From Prochlorococcus marinus XMU1406 (lineage in GTDB: Bacteria; Cyanobacteriota; Cyanobacteriia; PCC-6307; Cyanobiaceae), in the NCBI RefSeq assembly GCF_017696055.1, contig NZ_JAAORG010000003.1:62001-126000 (forward strand): DNA of 64,000 nt. The letters run 5' to 3'. Positions 37,204-46,835 of this stretch are shown piece after piece. The notes under the pieces are model-generated. The model did not search any database, had not been told where the DNA came from, and saw only the letters and a program-made list of their open reading frames with translations. Both the position numbers and the translations under genes were made by a program. How positions within the stretch are numbered: the stretch's first letter is position 1; the number at the start of each line of letters is the position of its first letter.

Positions 37204-38472
37204 GTGTTAGTAAAATATTTTCCGAAATTAATTAAAAAAGATTTTTTATTTTTTAAGATTGGATTATTTTTATTACCTTCTGCATTTTCCTTTTCATCAA
37301 TATTCATTTTAGTTTCACTTTTACTTCAAACTTATAAAAGGAAAAAGTTATTTTTTAAAGATTTTTATAATCAAATGCTTTTTTGTATAGGGAGCCTAAT
37401 GATATTTAGTTGTATAGTGCAAAATTTATTTTTAGAAGACAAATATAATCTTATAATTGAAAAATATGTTACGTGGATAGGATTATTTAACTGGATCCCT
37501 TTTTTCTGGATATTTTGGGCTGCACAAGGTTTATTAGAAACTAAAAAGGATCGTAATGACTTTAGCCTTATTTTAATAATAGGAACAATTCCTGTAATAA
37601 TATCAGGATTAGGTCAGTACTTTTTTAATTGGACTGGACCTTTTACTATTTTTAATGGGCTTATTATTTGGTATCAGCGACCTATAAATGAAATATCTGG
37701 ATTGACGGGATTATTTAATCATGCAAATTATGCAGGTACATGGTTAACTTTAATTTTTCCCTTATGCATTGCGCAGATTTATAACTCGAAAAAAAAATTT
37801 AAGTTTTCATTCTTATTAATACTAATTTTAGGGATAGGTACTTGTATTTTTCTTACAAATTCTAGGAATGCATGGGGATCATCAATTTTGACAATGCCTT
37901 TGCTTTTTGGAACTTCATCATTATGGTGGTTTTTGCCTATTACCTTATTTTTTTCTTCTTTAGTTTTAATTTTAAAAACAAATATTCAAGGAAAATTTCA
38001 AGAGAATATAATAAATATTCTTCCAAATAAAGTTTTGCTTGAATTTACAAATGAAGGATTTAACCATTTAAATACAACAAGAATGGAAATTTTGCACTTT
38101 GCATCTAAAATCATAATTAGTAACCCTATTTTTGGGACTGGATCAGGTTCCTTCCCTATAATATTTGAATTAGAAACAGGTTTTTGGAAAGGTCACTCTC
38201 ATAATATATTTACAGAATTAGCTATAAGTTATGGACTACCTAGTACAATTATTTTTATAATTTTTTTGATAATTCTTTTATCTAATTCATTTAAGAATAT
38301 TTACAATTATCCATTAAAAGATATTAATGACAAAGCTCACTGGGCAGCTGCATCAATTTTTCTTATTTCACAATTAGTTGATGTACAGTATTTTGATGGA
38401 CGAATAAGTATTGTTTTTTGGTTGCTATTAGCGAGTTTAAAAACAACTATAAACGAAAAGAATTTAATTTAA
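37204..38472 (+). CDS. O-antigen ligase/polymerase family protein
   Basis: A 422-residue membrane protein with about ten to twelve helices, starting at GTG. The large periplasmic loop and the region G-L-F-N-H-A-N-Y-A-G-T-W then G-T-G-S-G-S-F-P-I and K-G-H-S-H-N-I-F-T-E fit the Wzy_C (O-antigen ligase, WaaL-like) family. The H-S-H-N motif is typical. It joins undecaprenyl-linked glycan to lipid A core or protein, or polymerises units. It ends 1 base before the next gene. Confidence 0.82.
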   Translation: MLVKYFPKLIKKDFLFFKIGLFLLPSAFSFSSIFILVSLLLQTYKRKKLFFKDFYNQMLFCIGSLMIFSCIVQNLFLEDKYNLIIEKYVTWIGLFNWIPFFWIFWAAQGLLETKKDRNDFSLILIIGTIPVIISGLGQYFFNWTGPFTIFNGLIIWYQRPINEISGLTGLFNHANYAGTWLTLIFPLCIAQIYNSKKKFKFSFLLILILGIGTCIFLTNSRNAWGSSILTMPLLFGTSSLWWFLPITLFFSSLVLILKTNIQGKFQENIINILPNKVLLEFTNEGFNHLNTTRMEILHFASKIIISNPIFGTGSGSFPIIFELETGFWKGHSHNIFTELAISYGLPSTIIFIIFLIILLSNSFKNIYNYPLKDINDKAHWAAASIFLISQLVDVQYFDGRISIVFWLLLASLKTTINEKNLI

Positions 38473-38473
38473 A

Positions 38474-40864
38474 ATGAATATAAAATTATCAAATCTAAAT
38501 CTCATAAAAAAAGATACATTTATTCTTATTCTAATAATATTTTTTAGCTTTCTAATAGACAAAATTTATCATGCAAATACATTTTATTTACCTGGCTGGG
38601 ATCAAGGTTATCATCTTACTAACTTATTTAGCACGTATAACATTTTTGCAAATATAAATTTAAGTTCCTTTGATTGGTGGGATAATCTTTGGAGAATAAG
38701 TGATACCTATAGAGGTCCATTTACTTATATAATATCTTCATTTTTTCTTTTAATTTTCGGCAAGAATTATGAAAACAGTTTAATTTCAAATAATATTTTT
38801 TCGATTATTACAATATTATGTATCTTTAATATTTCTAGAGAAATTGGAAATAATAAGGCTGGCATATGGGGTGCTCTTATTTTTGCTTTTAATCCTTATA
38901 TTTTTGATCAACGGGTTGATTACTTAATTGATTTATCACAAGTTTGTTTTATCAATCTGAATTTCTTTATACTTTTTAAATTTATTAAAAATAAAGGAGG
39001 ATTTTTATTATCATTTCTCTTGGGAACAACATTAGGATTTGTATTTTTAACCAAACCGACTGGATTGCTTTTTTTAGTTTTACCATATATTTGTGCTTTC
39101 TTTTATTACTTAAAAAGTTCTAAATTAAAAAAAAATATATTAGTAGATACAGTCATTTTTATAACATCATTTTTAATAACTGTTTGGCCATGGTTGAGTA
39201 TTAATTGGCTAACAATTCTTACTAGTGTATTTAATTCATGGCAATGGGGAATTAAATACCAAGACGGTCTAGAAGCAAATACCCTAGAAGGAATTATTTT
39301 TTATCCTAGAGAGATATTCAATTTAATTGGTACATATATATTGGGTAGTTTTTTTGTTATTGGTTTTGTAAATTATTTTAAAAATTCAAAAGAAGAAAAG
39401 TTTTTTATTAGAAGATTCAAAAATTTTTTAAAAAAGTATATTTTCCTTTTGAGCCTTCCAATAAATATATTAATAATATGTACCTTAATGAGTACAAAAG
39501 ACTTACGTTTTATTTTACCTATTTTACCTTGCTTATGCATATTTTCAGGCTTGTTTATTTCAAATTTGAAGAAATATTTTTGGATTAATTACTATAAAAT
39601 AATGGTTTTCATAATAATCATATCCACTTCAGTTATACATTTATTTAATCAAATAAATTTATCAAAAGATTTGGCGGGCGATTCAATGAGTTATTGGCCC
39701 CACGCTGAAATCATAGAAAAAGTAAATAGCTTTTCACCAAATCTTAAATCTGTTATCGCAGTTTTACCAGATACAAGGGAGTTAAATACTTTTAATCTTT
39801 CTGCGGAAGCTAAATTACAAGACAAAAATGTTACCGTCATGCAAATTATGAGTAATGAAAAATCAAATAAAGAAGATCTTTATAGGTTTAATTGGTTTAT
39901 TTTAAAAGATGGTGATCAAGGTTCCATGGCAAATGATGCTAGAAAAAAATTAGCTCAAATTGTAAAAGAATCAGATTTATTTGAAAATTTTAATTCTTGG
40001 TATTTACCAGATGGATCAACAGCAACCCTTTATAAAAGAAAAATAATGAATGAGTCAATAAGATTAATTAGTAATAATTATGCTCTTTCAACTTTAGATT
40101 TAGTTTTCAAAGGGAATGGACTTGAAATAAATTTAAAGGGAAACGAGCAAATTTTAAACGATAGCAATTTATTAATAGATGCAAAAAATAATCAAGAAAG
40201 TTACGAGATTAATATTTCTTTACCCAAAATCAGCAATAATTCAAAAAGAAATATTGAAATTATCAAAAATATTAATTTAGATAATCAACTGAACTTTCAA
40301 GATTCATTTATATTTAAAGGGAAATTATTATCTAAAGATAATCAAATTTCTACTATTTTAATAAATGATGTTATTTATGAAAAAAATAATAATAATTTAT
40401 TTGAAAAACAATTTGAAATTAATAAGATAAATGAGTTAGAGAAGATGGGCAAATTTTTAAAGTATGGAGAATATGATAAATTATTCAATCTTGTAGGTTT
40501 AGTAAATCAGTCAGATCCCAATAAAAAATATCTAAAAGATGGAGAACAGATTTTTAAATATAGATACAAATCAAATAAAAGAAATCTTGATTATTTATAC
40601 AATATTGCTATTTCTCAAATATTACAAAGAAAATCTACTGAAGCTGCGAATTCATTAAATCAACTAATAAAACTTGATAAAGATAATTCTAATTTATATT
40701 TAGCAAAAGCAGTTGTTGATATTTATAACTTTAATCCTAGGCAGGCAGAGCAAAATATTAATTTAGCTAGCAAATTAAATAAAGATAAAAACTTATATCC
40801 CACTATTAATACCATTCAAACTATTTCAAACATAATTAATTTTAGAATTAGATCTTTAATTTAA
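38474..40864 (+). CDS. GT-C family glycosyltransferase with C-terminal TPR-like extension
   Basis: A 796-residue protein. The N-terminal half is a GT-C membrane enzyme (family 39-like): Y-L-P-G-W-D-Q-G-Y-H-L carries the catalytic-type Asp (near residue 40), and about eleven helices end near 390. The second half is soluble, Asn/Lys-rich and probably periplasmic. Its last 110 residues contain TPR-like helices (A-A-N-S-L-N-Q-L-I-K-L-D and A-E-Q-N-I-N-L-A). This is longer than usual for the family. It is likely in one operon with the ligase upstream. Confidence 0.72.
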   Translation: MNIKLSNLNLIKKDTFILILIIFFSFLIDKIYHANTFYLPGWDQGYHLTNLFSTYNIFANINLSSFDWWDNLWRISDTYRGPFTYIISSFFLLIFGKNYENSLISNNIFSIITILCIFNISREIGNNKAGIWGALIFAFNPYIFDQRVDYLIDLSQVCFINLNFFILFKFIKNKGGFLLSFLLGTTLGFVFLTKPTGLLFLVLPYICAFFYYLKSSKLKKNILVDTVIFITSFLITVWPWLSINWLTILTSVFNSWQWGIKYQDGLEANTLEGIIFYPREIFNLIGTYILGSFFVIGFVNYFKNSKEEKFFIRRFKNFLKKYIFLLSLPINILIICTLMSTKDLRFILPILPCLCIFSGLFISNLKKYFWINYYKIMVFIIIISTSVIHLFNQINLSKDLAGDSMSYWPHAEIIEKVNSFSPNLKSVIAVLPDTRELNTFNLSAEAKLQDKNVTVMQIMSNEKSNKEDLYRFNWFILKDGDQGSMANDARKKLAQIVKESDLFENFNSWYLPDGSTATLYKRKIMNESIRLISNNYALSTLDLVFKGNGLEINLKGNEQILNDSNLLIDAKNNQESYEINISLPKISNNSKRNIEIIKNINLDNQLNFQDSFIFKGKLLSKDNQISTILINDVIYEKNNNNLFEKQFEINKINELEKMGKFLKYGEYDKLFNLVGLVNQSDPNKKYLKDGEQIFKYRYKSNKRNLDYLYNIAISQILQRKSTEAANSLNQLIKLDKDNSNLYLAKAVVDIYNFNPRQAEQNINLASKLNKDKNLYPTINTIQTISNIINFRIRSLI

Positions 40865-40931
40865 ATATAAAATTCAAAGCTCTTTATTTTAAAATGAATT
40901 ATAGAAAAATTATTTTTATTATCTAAATTCA

Positions 40932-42095
40932 ATGATATCAAACCTTAATGGAAATATAGCATTAATTCACGACTGGTTTTCTGGAGAATTCAAAGGAGGT
41001 GCTGAAAAAGTATTTAAAGAAATAGAAGAATTAATAATTAAAAATAATTCATATTATGAGATATTCTGTTTAGTAAATCACCTTAATAAGAATAATAAAT
41101 TTAATAATGGAAAAATTATTAATACCTCTTTCATACAAAATTTACCATTTAGTAGAAAACATTTTCATAAGTATTTACCTTTTTTCCCTCTTGCAATAGA
41201 ACAATTTGATCTTAGGGAATATGATCTAATAATTAGTTCTAGCCACGCAGTTGCAAAAGGGGTAATTACGTCTCCTGATCAATTACATATTAGTTATATC
41301 CATTCACCAATGAGATACGCCTGGGATCAAATGAACACATATCTTGAAAATTCATCATATAAGAAATTAGGAATAAATAAATTATTAAGAATAATTCTAC
41401 AAGATTTGAGAAAATGGGATTATTTAAGCAGTGTAAGAATTGATAAATTAATAGCGAACTCTAATTTTACCGCAAAAAGAATAAAAAAATATTGGGGAAG
41501 AAGTTCATCAGTTATTCACCCCCCTGTTGATGTAACAAAATTCTCACCAAAAAATTCAAGGGACGATTTTTACTTAAGTGTATCCAGACTAGTACCAAAT
41601 AAAAGAATTGACTTATTAGTAAAAGCATTTAATCAACTTGATTTACCATTAATAATTGTAGGGAATGGACCAGAGAAAAGAAAACTTATGAAAATTGCTA
41701 ATGATAATATAATTTTTTTAAATTACCAAGACGATTTTGCCGTAAAAAAACTAATGGAAAAGTGTAGAGCTTTTGTCTATGCTGGAATAGAGGATTTTGG
41801 GATAGCGCCTGTTGAAGCAATGGCAGCTGGAGCCCCAATTATAGCTCTTAAAAGAGCAGGAATTTTAGATACAGTAAAATGTATAAGTTCTAAAAGTAAA
41901 CTTTCAACTGGAATTTTATTTAATGAACAGAGTGATAAGGCTTTGATAGATTGTATTCAATACTTTAATGAAAAGAAAATTTGGTTAGAGTTTTCTAGTC
42001 AGGATATTAATTTATGGGCCCAGAATTTTAGTGTTGATAACTTTAAAATTAAATTTGCAAATTTCATAAATAAATCTTTGGAAGATTTTAAATAA
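40932..42095 (+). CDS. Glycosyltransferase family 4, WbaZ-like mannosyltransferase
   Basis: A 387-residue GT-B enzyme. The N-terminal I-H-D-W-F-S-G-E-F-K-G-G-A-E, the mid-region I-H-S-P-M-R-Y-A-W-D-Q and the C-terminal Y-A-G-I-E-D-F-G-I-A-P-V-E-A-M-A-A-G-A-P motif match O-antigen mannosyltransferases of the WbaZ type. Mannose transfer is plausible because manC lies close by, but the specificity is inferred. Confidence 0.82.
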   Translation: MISNLNGNIALIHDWFSGEFKGGAEKVFKEIEELIIKNNSYYEIFCLVNHLNKNNKFNNGKIINTSFIQNLPFSRKHFHKYLPFFPLAIEQFDLREYDLIISSSHAVAKGVITSPDQLHISYIHSPMRYAWDQMNTYLENSSYKKLGINKLLRIILQDLRKWDYLSSVRIDKLIANSNFTAKRIKKYWGRSSSVIHPPVDVTKFSPKNSRDDFYLSVSRLVPNKRIDLLVKAFNQLDLPLIIVGNGPEKRKLMKIANDNIIFLNYQDDFAVKKLMEKCRAFVYAGIEDFGIAPVEAMAAGAPIIALKRAGILDTVKCISSKSKLSTGILFNEQSDKALIDCIQYFNEKKIWLEFSSQDINLWAQNFSVDNFKIKFANFINKSLEDFK

Positions 42096-42172
42096 ATTTA
42101 TTTATATATTATTAATTAAAAAATAAAAAATTTATATTTGGACAAAATAGCAATTATTATTAAAAAAGTTTT

Positions 42173-42802
42173 TTGAGGATTTTGAATTACAAAATTTTAA
42201 AGAGATTTTTAGATTTTTTATTCTCCTTTTTATTAATAATTATCTTAATCCCACTATTTTTAATTATTGGGATCCTAATTAAAACAAGCTCAAAAGGTTC
42301 TATTATTTATATACAAAAAAGGATGGGGAAGAATAATACAACTTTTTCTTGTTACAAATTCCGAACTATGGCCCCGCAATCAAAATATCTTTTAAAAGAA
42401 ATATTGATTACAAATCCAAATTTGAAAAATGAATTTGAAAAGACAAGAAAATTGACTAATGATCCAAGAATTACTCCCATTGGCAAATTTCTCAGATTTT
42501 TAAGTTTAGACGAATTACCCCAAATAATTAATGTATTAAGGGGAGATATGAGTTTTATTGGACCAAGACCAATAGTAAAAAGTGAAATAAAAAAATATGG
42601 TAATGATTTCGAAAAAGCATTCTCTGTAAGCCCAGGTATTTCAGGCCTATGGCAGGTTAGTGGAAGAAATAATCTTTCTTATGATAGAAGGGTTGAATTG
42701 GATATCTTTTATTCAAAAAATATCAACTTTATCCTAGACATGAAAATTTTTATTAAAACTTTTAAAGTAATTCTATTTCCCTTTGGAAGAGGAGCTTATT
42801 AA
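42173..42802 (+). CDS. Initiating sugar (phosphoglycosyl) transferase
   Basis: A short, monotopic sugar transferase of 209 residues, starting at TTG. One N-terminal membrane-inserted helix is followed by K-R-M-G-K, C-Y-K-F-R-T-M, D-E-L-P-Q-I-I-N-V-L-R-G-D-M-S-F-I-G-P-R-P and P-G-I-S-G-L-W-Q-V-S-G-R, the full catalytic set of the bacterial sugar transferase family. It transfers a sugar phosphate to undecaprenyl phosphate and starts a repeat unit. The extra N-terminal helices of WbaP/WcaJ are absent. Confidence 0.92.
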   Translation: MRILNYKILKRFLDFLFSFLLIIILIPLFLIIGILIKTSSKGSIIYIQKRMGKNNTTFSCYKFRTMAPQSKYLLKEILITNPNLKNEFEKTRKLTNDPRITPIGKFLRFLSLDELPQIINVLRGDMSFIGPRPIVKSEIKKYGNDFEKAFSVSPGISGLWQVSGRNNLSYDRRVELDIFYSKNINFILDMKIFIKTFKVILFPFGRGAY

Positions 42803-42973
42803 AATAAAAAATTTATAAATTTAAAATCTAATGATGTTAATACAAAAGATTTCTCAAAATTTAAGAATAGTTTTTATACTTTTAAGAATTTAATAAATAA
42901 CAAAAAATCTAAAAAAAAACTCAAGGCCTAATTTATGTTGTTAAGGAGACGGGAGTATAAAGATTTTCCTATA

Positions 42974-44428
42974 TTATCTTCCATATTTGTCTTCAAATCT
43001 TTTTATATCATCCTCTCCAAGATAACTCCCGCTCTGAATTTCTATTAAAGTCAATTTAAATTTAGTTGGATTTGATAATCTATGTTTAACTCCTAATGGA
43101 ATATATGCACTTTCATTTGGACCAATTATTTTTTCATTATCTTCTATAAGTATCTTGGCTGTACCATTTACTACAACCCAATGCTCAGATCTATGAAAAT
43201 GCATTTGAAGAGATAGAGAGGCTCCAGGGTTGACCTCTATTTTCTTGATTTGCCAAGTTTTACCTTCTTCAATGGATAAAAATGATCCCCAGGGTCTATA
43301 AACAATTTTATGATTTATTGCTTCATTAAAGCCCTTTTCATTCATTAAAGAAACTATATTTTTTACATTTTGGGAAGATTCTTTATTTGCAACTAAAATT
43401 GCATCTTTAGTTTCAACAATTACTATATTTTCTAAACCGATGCTCACTACCAATTTTTCCTCACTTCTTATCAAAGATTCTTTAGTTTCTTTTGCTAAAA
43501 CTCTTCCTATTAAATAATTGCCATTTTGATCTTTTTTAGACATTTTCCAGAGAGATTCCCAGCTGCCTACATCATCCCAACCACAGTTAAGAGGAATTAC
43601 AAACGCTTTGTTCGTTTTTTCAAATACGGAAATATCAATTGAAATATTATCGCAATTTCTAAATGCTTCTTCTTCAAGTCTTAAGAAATCAAAGTCCCTT
43701 TTACTTTTTTTCAAACATTTTTCACAATTTTTTATTATTTCTGGTGCAAATCTTTTTATCTCATTAAGAATCGAAGTCGCTTTAAATACGAACATTCCAC
43801 TATTCCAAGTATATTTTTTATCCTCAATAAAACTCTTAGCATTTTTTTTATTTGGTTTCTCTATAAATTTATCAACCTTACTAGCAAAATATTGATTGGG
43901 ATCAAGCTGGTTTGCAGATCTTATATATCCATATCCAGTAGAAGGATATGTGGGAGGTACTCCAAAGATTATTAAATTATCATTTAAAGCATTTTCAATA
44001 CTATTTTTAATTGCTAATTGAAAATTATTAATATCTTTAATTTGGTGATCTGACGATAATATTAAGAGTATAGGTTCAATATTTGTTTCTTTAAATATAT
44101 CTAAAGCTTTTAAAGCAGCAATTGTAATTGCAGGTGTAGTATTTCTTCCAACCGGTTCCAATAATATTTCTAATGGCTCTATGTTTATTTCTTTCATTTG
44201 ATGACCAACTATAAACCTATGTTCTTCATTACAAATAACTATTGGTCTGCAAATATGTTCTAAATTATCTATTCTTTTGTAGGTTTTTTGGAGCATAGTA
44301 TATCTATCATCATTTAATAAATTTAGAAATTGTTTAGGAAAACTTTTTCTAGATAATGGCCAAAGTCTTGAACCAGTTCCACCTGCAAGTATTATTGGAA
44401 CAATTTTGTAAATAGTTTTAGATGTCAT
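42974..44428 (-). CDS. manC: Mannose-1-phosphate guanylyltransferase / mannose-6-phosphate isomerase
   Basis: A bifunctional 484-residue enzyme making GDP-mannose from mannose-1-phosphate and GTP; the cupin domain isomerises fructose-6-phosphate. The pyrophosphorylase motif is I-L-A-G-G-T-G-S-R-L-W-P-L-S-R-K (about 13-28). The cupin has Q-M-H-F-H-R-S-E-H-W-V-V-V-N-G-T-A (about 415). GDP-mannose would feed gmd and the mannosyltransferase-like GT4. It is transcribed opposite its neighbours. Confidence 0.94.
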   Translation of the reverse strand: MTSKTIYKIVPIILAGGTGSRLWPLSRKSFPKQFLNLLNDDRYTMLQKTYKRIDNLEHICRPIVICNEEHRFIVGHQMKEINIEPLEILLEPVGRNTTPAITIAALKALDIFKETNIEPILLILSSDHQIKDINNFQLAIKNSIENALNDNLIIFGVPPTYPSTGYGYIRSANQLDPNQYFASKVDKFIEKPNKKNAKSFIEDKKYTWNSGMFVFKATSILNEIKRFAPEIIKNCEKCLKKSKRDFDFLRLEEEAFRNCDNISIDISVFEKTNKAFVIPLNCGWDDVGSWESLWKMSKKDQNGNYLIGRVLAKETKESLIRSEEKLVVSIGLENIVIVETKDAILVANKESSQNVKNIVSLMNEKGFNEAINHKIVYRPWGSFLSIEEGKTWQIKKIEVNPGASLSLQMHFHRSEHWVVVNGTAKILIEDNEKIIGPNESAYIPLGVKHRLSNPTKFKLTLIEIQSGSYLGEDDIKRFEDKYGR

Positions 44429-44737
44429 TATTTTTAAAAAATATATACTTGAAAATTTTTATTAAATAGCAAATATTCTTTTTTAAGAAGTAATTCAATT
44501 AAATTGATAGCACCTTGGAATGCGACCAAGGCAAACTTATTTCTTCTTCTCATTTAAGATTCATATTTTATTTTAACTTTACATTAAAAACAGAATTAAC
44601 AAAGTTTTCTTTTAAGAATAGATGTATATTTATAGTTTTTTTCTTAAAAGTGCTTTCTGTGTTTAACTTTGTCTTAAATTATAAGATTATAGGTCTATGT
44701 AGTAAATTAAAATATATTCAGAGATTAATAATATTCC
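44429..44737. other. Intergenic region with a small GC-rich hairpin
   Basis: This 309-base divergent spacer between manC and the epimerase gene contains no convincing coding frame. The only structure seen is an inverted repeat CCTTGG-(7 bases)-CCAAGG at 44513-44531, notable because the surroundings are almost pure A/T. It may be an operator or an RNA hairpin. Confidence 0.4.
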
Positions 44738-45763
44738 ATGCAAAATATTTTAGTAACAGGGGCAGCAGGTTTTATAGGTTATCAAATTTGCAAAAAACTT
44801 CTCCAAACAAATAATCAGTTAATAGGCTTTGATAATCTCAATAATTATTATGATACTTCTTTGAAATATGCCAGATTGGAGAAATTAAAATACTTTTCAA
44901 AAAGAAATTATTCAAATTGGAAATTTATTAAAGGAGATTTAACGAAAGAAGAGCAGTTAAATAAATTATTTGATGAATTTAAAATTGATACTGTAATTCA
45001 TATGGCTGCCCAAGCAGGTGTAAGATATTCAATCAAAAATCCCGCAGCATATCTTAATTCTAATTTAATTGGGTTCGGGAATGTACTTGAAATGTCCAGA
45101 AAATATAATATTAAGCATCTAATTTATGCGAGTAGCAGCTCTGTATATGGAGGAAATATAAAATACCCTTATTCTGAGAAAGATGCAGTAAATCATCCAA
45201 TTAGTCTTTATGCTGCCACGAAAAAATCAAATGAATTAATGGCTCATAGTTATAGTCATTTATATGGTATACCTTGTACGGGATTAAGATTTTTTACAGT
45301 TTATGGTCCATGGGGGAGACCAGATATGGCACCTATGATATTCACAAAATCAATCCTAGAAGGTAAACCCATAAAACTTTTTAACTCAGGAAATATGTAT
45401 AGGGATTTTACTTTTGTGGAAGACATTTCAGGAATTTTTGAGAAACTAGTTGAAAAACCTGCAACAAAAAACACAAGTTTCAACAGGAATTCACCAGACC
45501 CTTCAACAAGTTGGTGTCCTCATAGAATATTTAATATAGGTAATAATAAGCCAATTTTGATTTCTCACTTTATACAAATCCTTGAGAAAGAACTTGGGTT
45601 AAAAGCAATTATAAATAATTACTCAATTCAGCCAGGAGATATAGAAAAAACAACCGCAGAAATAGGTTTGATAGGTGATTGGGTGGGATATAAACCAAAA
45701 ACTTCACTTAATGAAGGCATTAAAAAATTTATTTATTGGTATAAAGAGTATTATGGTATTTGA
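44738..45763 (+). CDS. UDP-glucuronate 4-epimerase-like NAD-dependent epimerase
   Basis: An extended short-chain dehydrogenase of 341 residues with the NAD motif T-G-A-A-G-F-I-G (7-14), H-M-A-A-Q-A-G-V-R-Y-S-I, S-S-S-S-V-Y-G-G and catalytic Y-A-A-T-K (Tyr about 157). The F-D-N-L-N-N-Y-Y-D segment and A-G-V-R-Y-S are typical of UDP-glucuronate epimerases, producing UDP-galacturonate. The UDP-glucuronate source is ugd two genes downstream. Confidence 0.87.
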   Translation: MQNILVTGAAGFIGYQICKKLLQTNNQLIGFDNLNNYYDTSLKYARLEKLKYFSKRNYSNWKFIKGDLTKEEQLNKLFDEFKIDTVIHMAAQAGVRYSIKNPAAYLNSNLIGFGNVLEMSRKYNIKHLIYASSSSVYGGNIKYPYSEKDAVNHPISLYAATKKSNELMAHSYSHLYGIPCTGLRFFTVYGPWGRPDMAPMIFTKSILEGKPIKLFNSGNMYRDFTFVEDISGIFEKLVEKPATKNTSFNRNSPDPSTSWCPHRIFNIGNNKPILISHFIQILEKELGLKAIINNYSIQPGDIEKTTAEIGLIGDWVGYKPKTSLNEGIKKFIYWYKEYYGI

Positions 45764-45893
45764 AAATATAAATAATTATTTGAGAAGAGGCTTAATATTA
45801 AATTTTTAAATGATTATTATTAAAAGTAACTCAACAATATTTTAAAAATAATTAGTGAATAATATAAAATAAGTCTTATTATTCATTTTATTA

Positions 45894-46835
45894 TTGGCTA
45901 TTAGAAATTTAGTTACTGGAGGAGCCGGATTTTTAGGTTCACATCTTATTGATAAACTTTTATCTGCAGGGGAAGAAGTAGTAAGTTTAGATAACTACTT
46001 TACAGGTAGCAAATCTAATTTAAAGAAGTGGTTCAATAATAACAAGCTAGAAATTATTAGACATGATATTACCCAACCTATCTTATTAGAGGCGGACAGA
46101 ATTTGGCATCTTGCATGTCCTGCTTCACCTATTCACTATCAAAATAATCCAATTAAAACAGCGAAAACAAGCTTTCTAGGAACTTATAACATGTTAGGAC
46201 TTGCTAAAAGATTAAATGCAAGATTTTTATTAGCCTCAACTAGCGAAATTTACGGAAATCCACTAGTACACCCTCAGAAAGAAGCTTATTTTGGAAATGT
46301 TAATACAATAGGGCCTAGAAGTTGTTACGACGAGGGGAAAAGAATTGCTGAAACATTATGTTTCGATTACAAGAGAATGCATAATTCTGATATTAGAGTT
46401 GTGAGAATATTCAATACTTATGGTCCTAGAATGCTACCCAATGATGGCAGAGTTGTAAGCAATTTCATAGTATCTGCTATCTCAGGAAATCCACTTACGA
46501 TATATGGAGATGGTAGTCAGACAAGAAGTTTTTGTTATGTTGATGATCTTATCAATGGAATGCTGAAGCTTATGAATAGTAATTATGACTTGCCTGTAAA
46601 TTTAGGTAATCCAGATGAATTTACAGTTAAGGATCTTGCTAAAATCTTAATTAAAAAAGTTAACCCTGATGTTAAACTAATTTATAAAAATTTACCAGAA
46701 GATGACCCTTTAAGAAGAAAACCAGATATTTCAATTGCGAAAGAAGTTCTTAATTGGGAACCTTCAATATCACTCTCTGATGGATTAGATAAAACTATTA
46801 AATACTTTAAAGATTACTTAAAAAATGAAAAATAA
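45894..46835 (+). CDS. uxs: UDP-glucuronate decarboxylase (UDP-xylose synthase)
   Basis: A 313-residue extended SDR starting at TTG. It converts UDP-glucuronate to UDP-xylose with bound NAD. Motifs: G-G-A-G-F-L-G-S-H (8-16), [19 protein letters not shown] and R-S-C-Y-D-E-G-K-R with the catalytic Tyr/Lys. This matches plant-type and bacterial UXS closely. The stop overlaps the start of ugd by 11 bases, so both enzymes are made together. Confidence 0.93.
   Translation: MAIRNLVTGGAGFLGSHLIDKLLSAGEEVVSLDNYFTGSKSNLKKWFNNNKLEIIRHDITQPILLEADRIWHLACPASPIHYQNNPIKTAKTSFLGTYNMLGLAKRLNARFLLASTSEIYGNPLVHPQKEAYFGNVNTIGPRSCYDEGKRIAETLCFDYKRMHNSDIRVVRIFNTYGPRMLPNDGRVVSNFIVSAISGNPLTIYGDGSQTRSFCYVDDLINGMLKLMNSNYDLPVNLGNPDEFTVKDLAKILIKKVNPDVKLIYKNLPEDDPLRRKPDISIAKEVLNWEPSISLSDGLDKTIKYFKDYLKNEK

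Noticed and set aside
44515-44814. 99-residue open frame before the epimerase gene
   Set aside because: It overlaps the epimerase start in another frame, has low-complexity F/K composition and no family resemblance.
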